DNA from: Sipunculus nudus
Taxonomy: Eukaryota; Annelida; Sipuncula; Golfingiida; Sipunculidae
Direction: 5' to 3'
Length of the DNA stretch: 64,000 nt
Assembly: GCA_026874595.1 (NCBI GenBank)
Contig: CM049314.1
Coordinates: forward strand, 72,248,300 to 72,312,299
Positions 12,507 through 41,570 of the stretch are shown piece by piece; within the stretch, counting starts at the first letter, position 1, and every line of letters begins with the position of its first letter. Made by a program: the position numbers and the translations under genes. The notes beneath the pieces were generated by a model. The model did no database searches and was not told where the DNA came from. It worked only from the letters and a program-made list of their open reading frames with translations.

Positions 12507-13046
12507 TATAAGAACGATAAAACTTCAAAGGGGAATGAAAATTAGTTTCTTTGTGGAGATGACTACTTTATATACTAATTATGTAAACTAAGCTATATAC
12601 AGGGCTTACTGCATAAAGCATACCCCACTAATACAGAATCCTTGTGTTCTCTTTGTAACATTCGTTTATTTATAGTAATATTTATGGAAAAAACGTGTAG
12701 CTGGGGTGGTTTCGCGGGTTAACATTTAATATATGTATTTTATATATATAATAAAATAAAAAAATATAAATAAAAATAATTTGTCGAACATTTAATTACG
12801 TGTGGTTTGCAAGAAATCTGAGCAAGTCAGTGCGTGCCTGTGCCAGTGATGAGTAACAAAGATTAGTATCTTTACTTGCAAGATGGATATTATGCAATGG
12901 GCAAAGGCTGTGAATACAACACGTGTCGTAGAGAGTTGGGGAAAGGTCAGATCAATTATTTTACAAAACGAAACTTTAAGTTGTAATAATATAAAAGACA
13001 AACATGTAGAAATTCTATAATGTGTATGTATTCACTGATACGTTTT

Positions 13047-13289
13047 GCGGACCAATTATCGCCCTCTATGTTTGCAGACACATATTCGCTCTGTATGTTA
13101 GCGGACATATAATTGCTCTCAGTGTCTGCGGACCCATAATCGCCCTCTATGTTTGCGGACCTAAAATCATCCTCTTTGTTTGCGAACCCATAATCGCTCT
13201 GTATGTTTGTAGACCTATAATCGCTCATTATGTTTGTGGACCTATAATCGCTCTATATCTTTACGGACCCATTATCACTGAAAATGTCA
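13047..13289. repeat. 27-bp minisatellite, nine copies
   Basis: Nine diverged units of 27 bases with the theme gcggaccyataatcgctctatgttt. Because 27 is a multiple of three, the array is open on both strands: plus reads a hydrophobic nine-residue theme (CGPIIALYV), minus a hydrophilic one (SANIEGDYG). Neither frame has a convincing start context or exon boundaries, so I treat it as non-coding repeat. Confidence 0.85.
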
Positions 13290-14080
13290 TTACAAACTAT
13301 ATAGTCTCTGCGGATATGTATGATTTTTCGGATATATTAAAGCATTAGCGGCATTTTAAAGTAGGTTTTAGAGGACATTGTGATGACCCAGCGACCTGAA
13401 CTCACGACACCAGTCGAAAAAGACTGACACTAAATGTTTGGGTCAGGAAATAAACACCATACTTCAAGATAACACGTTTGTCATCTAGCAAATTCTGTAG
13501 GCCATAGCCATATCCATCATAATGGATTTTTATTTACGAGATTTCCACCTGACCTCAGGAGTTGCATTAGGCTACACGTGCACGCAGTGGTTATACGCTA
13601 CAGTCGTTCTAGATAATATTCGTCTGACTGCTGCTTAGTATAGCAAGTTTCTTCTACATAAGGGTTGGTTATTGTCATCAGAGCGTGATAGCGTATTGTG
13701 CATCATACTTATAAGAGCGGGTGTCGTAAGTTTGAAACGTAGGGTTGGATGCAAAACTGTGATACCACACTCACTGCATGATCTCAGTACATTTCTTTCC
13801 CCTATTTCAGCCGTTGTGGTGAAACCTGGAATGTCTTGCTATACAAAGCAGCGGCTAAAGCGAAGAAGATAGTGAAGTGTATACCCGCTACCTGAAGAAT
13901 TGCATTTGCATAAACAAAATGTCTTCTGCAAAATATCTTTTATATCTAAATCATATAACCCATATGATGCAGACGATTAGCTAAACGTATCTCAAACTAA
14001 GCACCCCCCCCCTAAAAAAAAGAAGAGTTTTGTTGTCTCAAAATTAAGCATCTCATACGCTTCAGGAGGGCTAACAGCTA

Positions 14081-14494
14081 GACATTCACCTGTCTAATAT
14101 GTAGTATATATGTGATTTCTGGATTGCTCTGTGTACATATGACTGAACTGCTGATAATTCTTATAACCTGTCTGTGATTAATGTATACTCTTGTTTATCT
14201 ACAAACTGTTAGTAAATACTCTACATGGGGTTATGTTGACAAACAGAAAAAAAAAACATGACACTTAAGATGATTGTTTAAAAATCCGCGAAGTTAAAGG
14301 GTCACCATTTGCAAAACGCCATCTGAAAATTAAAAAAAAAATGCAGCCAGATGTCCTCCTTGAATGAGCTTAGATGATTCTGGCGGGCTTCCCCAAATGT
14401 TGTAAACAAATGGATATAAACAAAACGAACATACTGTGTAATGTGGGATCGGCATTTAAATAGACCTCGCGTAACGGGATAGGCCCCTTTAAAG
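14081..14494. mobile_element. MITE-like element, copy 1
   Basis: Shares internal blocks with the neighbour at 14488-14960 (TTTGCAAAACGCCAT, CAGCCAGATG, ATATAAACAAAACGA) and ends with the same GGCCCCTTTAAAG. Its left end is more diverged (GACATTCACCTGTC). No coding capacity. Confidence 0.55.
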
Positions 14495-14960
14495 GTGCCC
14501 ATTCACCTACCTTTTGAAAAAGAATTCTTGTGATCTGTCTTTCTTTGTGTATATATTAATGATCTAAGGGTAATTCTGGTTATGAAAAGTTCGTATGAGA
14601 CTTTTGTGAAGGATGTATGAACTTGTTTATCAACAACATGTTTGTAAACACAGCGATATTAACAAATGGGAAAAACACGTAACCTAACGTGGTAGGTTGC
14701 ATATATGCGGAGGTAGGAAGGTCACTTGTTGCAAAATGCTATTTGCAAAGCTCTGGCTTGTCTGACTTGCCGCCAGATGCCCCTGTTGAATTTGTTTTCA
14801 TTATTTTGGTGGGCCCCCACAAATTATAAACACGTTGATATAAACAAAACAAGCAGCCTGTGTGCAGTTATTTCCACGTTTTCTGGCCTATTTTTTATAA
14901 AAACTCCAAGGGATGAACATTAGTTTATAAAGGTCAGATAGGTGATTGGGCCCCTTTAAG
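14488..14960. mobile_element. MITE-like element, copy 2, with terminal inverted repeats
   Basis: Left end CTTTAAAGGTGCCCATTCACC pairs with the inverted right end CTTAAAGGGGCCCAATCACC. A third, inverted copy sits at 48.42-48.85 kb. Two copies abut here, sharing the CTTTAAAGG junction, so this is a nested or tandem insertion. Confidence 0.65.
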
Positions 14961-15831
14961 AAATCGTCTCCTGTGTTAGAGTCATGGATTGTATTATTAT
15001 ATTGCTGTGGGTCACAGCACATGACTGTCTTGTGATACATAATGAAACCGCGCAAGCCATGCCTGTACTCATGCGGTCAGAAATTGAACAAAAATGCCAG
15101 GGAAGGGACGGGGAGTTACCACTATGCTGAGTTAAAACGGAACCTTTCTCGTTCATGTTTGGTGTTGTTAGAAAGTATACTAAAAAACTAACGATTAGTC
15201 AGGTTTATGTCATTTGACAGTGTACCTGTAGGCTTTAAGACGTTGTCAGTAATGACGAAAACATTGCATCCTCATAGAGCATTATAGTGCGTTCCTTGCA
15301 GAAGGATGCAACAGCACTCTGACAGCCAGTAAGCTGGTCATATAATCTCTAATGTCAGAGGGCCGCAATGGCACTACGGTCGTCCTCACAATCCCTTACT
15401 GGTAGGTTTGTTTGAAAAGAGGTGACCTCTATTGAGGAACAATTTGATGAACACAAAATGCAACTTAACGCATTTACACGTAACCAACGTATAATAAAAT
15501 AGAAAAATGCAACTGGCGCTACTTCCTGTACAATTAAAATGACGTTTATTTTAGGCAACATAGTCTTAATACTTGGTAATCTGATATTTAAGTTGCAACT
15601 AGTTTACGTCCGAAGCTTACAAGTCGAATCGGGAATAAGTCTTGACTTGCGTAACGTAGTTTTCTAACCACGTTGCATGTAGATGAGAAACAATATTACA
15701 TTTTATGGTCCAATATAAATGACCTATTCTTCTCTTAACTCAGTAATTCTAAATATTTCCTATGGTTACATTGACATAATTTGTGGCTTGCAAAGAGTGT
15801 TCAGCAATGTCTTTTTATTTAATAATATTTT

Positions 15832-16250
15832 TGGTGGAGGTAATCGCCTCCAATTTTTATGCTCTATTATCTAATTCATAATCTAATTGTTCTGCAGAGT
15901 TTCCATTTCGGTTTTAGGACTACGTGACAGGGCGGTAGCACTTGCTTCCTATCATATTATTTTTGTATCCTGGTGTCACCCAGGCCCGGTGTCTACCGCA
16001 CCTGTGGGTCCTGGTGTGTAATCAAGCCCAATGCTGGGTCATAACACCGAGAAACCCCCCCCAAAGACGCACTTGTTGGTGAGTTTTACACGGCTTTGGG
16101 GCACAGCCTTTCCATTAAGGCTGCAGAGCGCTCACTCTGGGTGGGGGCCGACCGTAAAAATCTCACCGCCTCGGCCGAGATTTGAACTCATGACCTCCCG
16201 GCTTTGAGTTCTGTGCTCTACCCCTGAGCAACATAAGCCGGTTCAGCATT
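15832..16250 (-). mobile_element. tRNA-derived SINE
   Basis: On the minus strand the element starts with a tRNA-like head: CTCAGGGGTAGAGC (A box) and GAGTTCAAATCTC (B box) spaced as in a tRNA. The remaining 300 bases share many blocks with the element at 25.85-26.22 kb, and both end in GGAGG(C/T)AATTACCTC-type sequence. The head lacks a proper acceptor stem, so it is a SINE promoter and not a functional tRNA. Confidence 0.75.
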
Positions 16251-17569
16251 ATCTATCAGAATGTCAAATTAGACTTTCGTAGGTCAAACTGGTACGCTAA
16301 GTTCGTTGCAGAAGGTTGGGCGATCGGAAGGGTGACGGACAAAGACTAGTCAACTGAATTGAAGACGACTGAAAGACAGCTGATGTAAGAGAAAACTAAT
16401 GTTTACTGGTAGTGTTAACACCTAGCATACATCTTCGCTGGCAGTTAAGTTTTCCAATTTTGGCGGTTTGAAGAGTCATGAGAATACGAAATTTTCACAT
16501 ATGTGCCAGACATTTTCTCTGCCAGTACGATGTTACAAGTAAGTGAGAGCCGGGAACATACATCATACAGCCTAGTGTGTCAATACAGCTGAAGTAATAA
16601 AACAGAACTCCTTGCCTGCAGAACAGGTATATAGGTTCGAATGCTTAACGATGGTCCATGTGATAGCACACTGATATCTCGGATGCCTGGGGCAAACCTT
16701 ATCAATTCCGTCTTGATTTCGAATACACAGGGCTGTAAAGGACTGTGAAACTGGTAAGTCCACATACAGGAAAATACAAAATGCCTTTATATTTTATGCC
16801 TTTATAATTAGCACTGCCTTCGGATAGATGCGTCAATAAGACTATTCGTTGCAGAGAAACCATTGTAAATTGCACAGTTTCTGAGCGCCTTATTGTAAAA
16901 CACATGTCTGATAATTGGGTAATCTTTTATTTTGCGTATTTTCCCCTCTTCTGAAATCATGAAATTTTCATTTGATTATTTATTTATCAGAAATTACGAA
17001 TTTTTTAAATTTATTCTTATAATTCAATATTTTTGAATGTTCAATATTGACTAAAAATTTTAAAAATTTATGTCTTAGTTTTTAAGATATCGCATAAGTC
17101 CGACTTCAATAATATTCCATGCTCCGCTTGACAGAATAGTCATTCAATTAAATAGTAATTTCACAGGACTATAAATATGACATATCTAAAGTATATTAAT
17201 TATGTCTACTATGTTTAACATATAATCATCGTTAATATTAATATAAATTAAAACATAATTAAAATATTTACACTGGTGATCAGAGTACTATGAAGTGAAG
17301 GTGAGCCCGTTCAGTCAACCTTAAATTTATTTTTTTCGTTGGTAGTATATTACTAAGAAGTAAACGCGAATTCAAAACAATAAATATTTTTACTTAAACT
17401 TACTATTGAGAGAGCAAAATGCTTAGCATTTTTGACTAGATTGAAAAATAAATTGGGTTCCAGTATTAAAACATGGGTTTCAGTATATTGAAATGATATG
17501 TATATTTTACGTCATAATTTTACGTGAATGATTACCCTTTCCAGTAAAAAGCCTCTATAACATGAGAGA

Positions 17570-17761
17570 ATGGTTGTCCATCGCCGGAATTACTGCCGTC
17601 CGTGGTGGCAGGGATGTTGTTCACATCCAAGAAGATTTGGGACAGTTTTGAAGGTCATCCTGATAGCAATGATAGTGCTGCTCTTCCTGTACTGGGTCAC
17701 CGATGGCGCCATCTTTCCACAGAAAGTGGAACTATTGATTCGTAAACACAGGAGTTTGTGA
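17570..17761 (+). CDS. Small single-pass membrane protein, copy B (unrecognised family)
   Basis: 63 residues: MVVHRRNY start, Arg/Trp/Cys-rich cytosolic stretch, one hydrophobic segment about 26-44, then VTDGAIFPQKVELLIRKHRSL and stop. It pairs with copy A at 12285 through the LYW-x-T-[ND]-GAIFP motif, which is placed identically behind the membrane segment. A CCCTTTCCAG acceptor ends about 25 bases upstream of the ATG, again implying a 5' non-coding exon, the same gene architecture as copy A. AATAAA motifs lie at about 18.0 and 18.16 kb. A decayed third copy (62.64-62.82 kb) has the membrane-segment Trp turned into a stop. Function unknown. Confidence 0.55.
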   Translation: MVVHRRNYCRPWWQGCCSHPRRFGTVLKVILIAMIVLLFLYWVTDGAIFPQKVELLIRKHRSL

Positions 17762-18069
17762 ATGTGAGGAGCGACTTCGTTTAACGCCAGGACACATTTT
17801 TCTCTGAACTTGAGATATTTTTCTGATAACTTTCTGAAGGGTAATAATAGTCCAAATTTTTAAAATACAGGGTAAATTGGAACAGAGTAATTTTTTATAA
17901 TGTATTTTCCTACCGTTTGTAATGTAAAACTCTTTATCGCACATATGCTGTTAATAGCAATAGGTACCAAACTTGATAACCAGCGCCTCAAGTGTTCATT
18001 CCGCGAAATAAATGTATTAAACAGGTAAAGGTAAGGAAAGAACCGTTTCATCCACACGTTTTAAGTGGC

Positions 18070-20655
18070 GCTCATATGTGATTAAAGTGGTTTTCTGTGG
18101 TAAAGGAATCATTGAATCCGAGAATGTGGTGACTTTTTATGTATATAGGGCATATAATAAATATATTATAAAACGACCTAGTTGTTTTGTTTTATACGAA
18201 CATAATCCTGTAAATAGATAACTGCTATGAGTTACAAATAAACGTTACATTACAAACCACACAGTGAATATCAGCATTACCGCCTCCGCCAGGAGGACAT
18301 GTGTTCATCTCCGTTCGTGTGTTTGTGTGTCTGTTCACATCACTCGCGCAAACATGAACGAAATACCATGAAACTCGATAAGTGGTGTGGATCCAACATA
18401 TGATCCGGATTCCGAATGTCTTCGGTGGATATTCACAAATTTGCGGTAGCTAATGTACGAATTAATTTGTAATTAAGGGCCGAATAAGTGATTGCAAGCA
18501 GGATTTAGGAAGCAGCCCACATAAGGGACCCCACACATGGCGGAGGTTTGTTAAATTTAAAGGAAAACCTCACCTTAAACCACGATGGAGGTGCAGATTG
18601 TTTCGTCATCTTTGAAAACCCCCCATGGCCCACAAGTACGCTGTCACTTAACATAAACTTTGTTTGTGTAGTTTTTAGCTCAGCTGACTTTCAGTCATGA
18701 TATGCAATAGCGATGGGTCTTTGTCCGTCGTCCTTCCGTCTGGCCGTCCGTCCGTTAGCAGGGCACAAATCATAACAGTAAGGTCTAGGATCATGAACCC
18801 TATACGGTCTTAGAGGTTCTAAAATGATCTCCTTGCAAATGTGAAATTAGGTCCCTGACCTATATTCTTTCAATTACAGGGTGTGTTTGCATCCCCCAGA
18901 ATAAATTCTTATAGCCAAAATTTTCATCCCATATCTTCCATCCTTCATATATGGCTCACCTACCAACATGGGAAGAACCATAATTATCACAAAGGTCACA
19001 CGGTCAAAGGTCAGGGCCACAGGACTCACTTCTTTGAAAAGATTGTGAATGCAATTTAAGCCAAACCTTTCACCCCAGACCTCTGATCTTTCACATATGG
19101 CTCACCTACCAACTTGGGAAGAACCACAAATTATCACAAAGGGAACAAGATCAAAGGTCAGGGCCACAGCACTCACTTCTTTTAAAAGCTTGTGGATGCA
19201 TTTTAAGCCAAACCTTTCACCCCAAACCTCTGATCTTTCACATATTATTCACCTACCATGTTGGAGATGAATCCTAGAGATTTCGAGGTCACAAGGTCAA
19301 AGGTCAAGGTCGTATGATACACTTCTTTAAAAGGTTGTGGACACAATTCAAGCATGACTTTTCATTCCAAACCTTCCAGCATTGACATAAAGCATCTTTG
19401 CCAATGTGGGATAAATACCTGTCGATTTTGAGGTCAAAGGTCAAGTTTACAGCATCCACTCCTTGCGTAGAGTCATTTTAAATGCCTGTGAATATATTTA
19501 GCGCTTAACTATTCATCCAAAATCTGTCTTTTACATATGCCCCATCTATGCATCAATCAATTTGATTCAAACGTCATATAAATGTGTCTTTCTGCTTGAA
19601 GAAATAACTTATTGAATTTGGGGTCAGCTGGTCAGGAGGTTAAAGTGTGCAGGTCAAAGTTATTCACACATTGGTTGCCAAGTGATTACTCCAGTTTTAA
19701 GTGGTTAGTAGTTACCCATCACTCTAGAAAGAATCGAAATATATGGACAAAAGGCAAAGTTCATAGGTCAGGAATGTTCACATGAAAACTTACTTTGTAG
19801 ACTATTTCTAATTTTCTTGTATATACCATTGCACTCGAACTTGTGGCTGTAATTATGGGCGACACTTGTGATACATGACTTCCTTTGTATCAGCACACTG
19901 AATGATAAGACGTCATTAGTGCATAACAAAAACACACTGTTGCCCGAGGTAGACTATAAAAGTATTGTATTAATGTTTAGCTACTGGTTTAAAAGATGAT
20001 GGGAACATTTTGCATTTTATTCTATGGAATCATAGCAATAGACTTAGTTTCTCAGATATCTAATTTTTTTATACAAATCATCCGTCGTCCAGCAAATGTT
20101 TGATCCGGAATTCCTGGGTCTGTACCCGGATTTAGGATGGCTTTTTTTTGTTTTACAAGTGATGATTTCTGCATTTCTTTTCTTTTAGGTTTTGCAGATT
20201 ACCTACCCTGCTGACCCCACTAAAAAGCAAGGTGATAATTTAAAAATATTAGACTTGCACTTTTTATATTTGCATGTCCGTAAATATGATATGAGAGCTC
20301 TCTAACCTGATCATGCCTTTTGAATTGTTTTGTACATTAATAACTGTAACATTCTTTCCAGCAATTGCCACAAGTTTGTCTCTTATTGGAGGATATATGA
20401 TATCAAATGTCAGACTTGTCAGGAATCCATTATATCTGCCAGGTAGCCACCTTAGAAATCCCTATGTCAAAGCAGTTTCTGTGATTTTTTTAAAATGTTT
20501 AGTCCCTTTTAGAGGATGTTTGTTTACGGATTTCAGACCCGTCAGAAATCAAGGCATATGTTCACAAGCATTGGGAACAATTTAGTAATTAGACCTTGAC
20601 CTCTGACGTTTTGAACCCCACATCTATAGGGTTCTTCCCCTATCGGTAGGTGAGC
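18070..20655. repeat. Block of dispersed repeats absent from the 62-64 kb paralogous segment
   Basis: The flanks (17.53-18.06 and 20.66-21.53 kb) align in order with 62.64-62.96 and 63.0-63.95 kb, but this 2.6 kb does not, so it is probably an insertion here. It begins with a 'gcctccgccaggaggacatgtg' type repeat, then an element starting TTTTTAGCTCAGCTGAC with GTCCGTCGTCC, related in inverse orientation to the end of the 27.96-28.85 kb element. A tandem part follows (18.94-19.27 kb, unit about 150-160 bases) rich in AAAGGTCA motifs. Confidence 0.65.
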
Positions 20656-20659
20656 CATG

Positions 20660-21530
20660 ATCGATTACCTAATGTTAAGATTACCGGCGGTTTACCACGA
20701 TATCGAAGCACGAGGACGCATAGTCGTTGAAGAAGCGATAATAAACGTCCGGAAAACAAATGACACAAGATAAAGATATTAACAAGATCATATTTATTTG
20801 CTTTATATCTTAAAATACTTTACATAGTTCAGTTTGAAAGCGTAAAACGTAGACCGGAAAATGAAAAAGAAAATGATTTCCAAAAGAGAAAATAAACAAG
20901 TGTCATCTCAACTTACATAAACTGTACGATATTGTAGCCATTAATCCATAGCAATTCCAGACAGTTAATTGAATTTAGTCGTTCTTCCAGTCGTAAGAAT
21001 AATGATTAAATATAATGATAATGTAAATAATATATTAACAAAGTTTCATTGGTGAACACATTTTTCATTTATGAAAGATTATTTACCAAATGTTTTAAAA
21101 AAAGTAGAACAATTTAATTTGAGCTTCTAAAAATGAATGATTTTTTAAGAAAATACTGTCAGAACCTTTGATCCATATCATAAGACATGGTGAAGACATA
21201 TGTTATAATGTTATATATTGTAAAATGTGCATGATACAGCATTGAGCATTGGATTTTCCCTGGGAAATAAAAGTGATAATACATATATGGACATTACTGT
21301 CCTAGACCCTTTAACCTGTAGATTATAAAGAGTATGCAAGTATTTCTTGGTGGTTATAACAAGGCAAGTTAGTATACAATGGCCATGGTCCAGGAATGTC
21401 ACAAAAGGTTCCCTGAGACTTATAATTGCATACAAAAGGAATGCATCTGAGCTGAATAATTTAATTCCAACCTTAATACTATTTTTTCATTCCAGCCATG
21501 ACAAATATATTAAAAAATATATATTTTGAT
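20660..21530. repeat. Low-copy segment duplicated at 63.0-63.95 kb
   Basis: Shares long ordered blocks with the window's right end (for example TAATGTTAAGATT, ACAAGATCAT, TAGACCCTTTAA), same orientation. No gene is evident in either copy. Confidence 0.7.
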
Positions 21531-22930
21531 TGTCCATTATGTAATCAAAACTTGGCTGCCCACCATGACCACTGCACCCCCACAGTCACGCTCCAGTACA
21601 CATGAGCGACCAGGGTATAACTGCAGCGCGTCGCTGAAAGGACCGGCTTTTTTAGCCATCAAGAATGGACTCTTTTTCAGTGACTGACGCAATGTGGAGT
21701 CCATAGATTACCCATGTAGTTAACCGTGATTATAACACTCCTTACACAACTGAGAAATTAACATATATCCATTGATTAATCATTGGTGTTCAGTGCATCT
21801 GTGTGTATTGTATATTTGACCACGAAAAAGCATTGCTGTACTATTCTCAGCAGTATTTTGCATCAAGGAAGTGAAATTTGAAAATAATTGTTCACAGGCT
21901 TAAAGCATTATACAGGACTGCCACCGAACGCAAGATGTCATCCGGGCTGTGAATGCTTGAATTCTGTCAGGGCAAATAAATCAGTTATTCATGTTACAGA
22001 TGCTTTATGCTTTCAAGAATGGTTATTTTTTATTACAGGCCTTTCGACATACAACATAATGTGCACATTGGTATATTAAACCATAGGAAATATTTTAATT
22101 AAATTTCCCTTCTAAGCGTGAAAGGTCGTACCGTGCTATAACCCCAGTTAGCCCTTTGGTTTGCCGGCGACGCAATATTCACCTGAAAGCTGTTGCCTCG
22201 CCATTGGCGGCTACTGCCTTGTGAAACGTGGGAATGGGATCGCATTTAATTAACGCTATACCAGGTCACAGGGTCAAGGGATTGCAAGTGATTATATATG
22301 TATCACATTCTAATTCTTGTCTCACAAGAAGACAACTGGTAAATCAATAGTACGTGAACGTCGCCATGCAGGCAAATCCATATTCCAAAAGCATTTAACG
22401 TGCACACATTATGGACTTTATCTTTCATGAAAGTTCGCGAATATAGGTGCCAAGCAATGGCCTTAATGGCCACCTAAGGCTCATCTAACGATTGCTTGAA
22501 AGACGTTTCTTGTGAAGGAAAACTGACAATGTTCGTGATCTGGTTCATCACTGGTCATAGAAACCTTTTACACCATGGATACCTTAGATATGCTGACACG
22601 GTTACTGCAGTAGCTGGCTTAAGCTTGGCTAATATGACGGCCTCTATGTGTGTGGTAACGTTCAGAAGTCAGACCCCTGTCGCACAAAGCACTCCGTTAT
22701 TAATTGTAATCTATATTCTCAATATAAAGCAAGCATCCGTACCACTGGGGTGTACACAATGATAATAATTATTTATTTTAAATATTTGCACAGTATCGTC
22801 TATTATGAGCACAAAATCTGGCGAAAATGGGTGTAAAATATTGAACATGTGATGCTGCTAGCTTTTAATGGTTTTAATTAATAATATATACTATATAATA
22901 TATACTAACAGACCCCAATATGACCACTGA
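21530..22930. other. Intergenic, no recognised gene
   Basis: No supported open frame or clear element boundary. AT-rich with scattered GC-richer patches near 21.55-21.65 and 22.13-22.25 kb that look like old repeat fragments. Confidence 0.5.
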
Positions 22931-22937
22931 TTTTTTT

Positions 22938-22943
22938 TTTATT
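22938..22943 (-). terminator. Candidate polyadenylation signal of the acyl-CoA synthetase gene
   Basis: AATAAA on the minus strand about 160 bases past the TGA stop at 23102-23104. Confidence 0.5.
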
Positions 22944-23101
22944 TCTTTGTAGGTTTTTTTTTTTTTATAAAAAAGTCCATGTTTTTGCCATTTTCCCATA
23001 AAAGGCCTAATCACTTATATATACTTATTTAGAAAAATCAAAATTAATTTTACAGTGTCTCTGGTTCTTCCTTTTCCTTAACCATGGTCCACCTTTTCCT
23101 T

Positions 23102-41538
<18,437 letters not shown>

Positions 41539-41562
41539 GTTGGCAACCAAGCCTCAAGTAGT

Positions 41563-41570
41563 GTTTATAC
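41563..41570 (-). promoter_or_regulatory. Possible TATA-like element
   Basis: GTATAAAC on the minus strand about 25 bases before the ATG. If used, the 5' UTR would be nearly absent, so the real start site may lie elsewhere. The paralogue at 58943 has a better placed TATA box. Confidence 0.25.

Noticed and set aside
16185-16250. Functional tRNA gene
   Set aside because: A and B boxes are present but there is no paired acceptor stem and the sequence runs on into a dispersed repeat; it is a SINE head.
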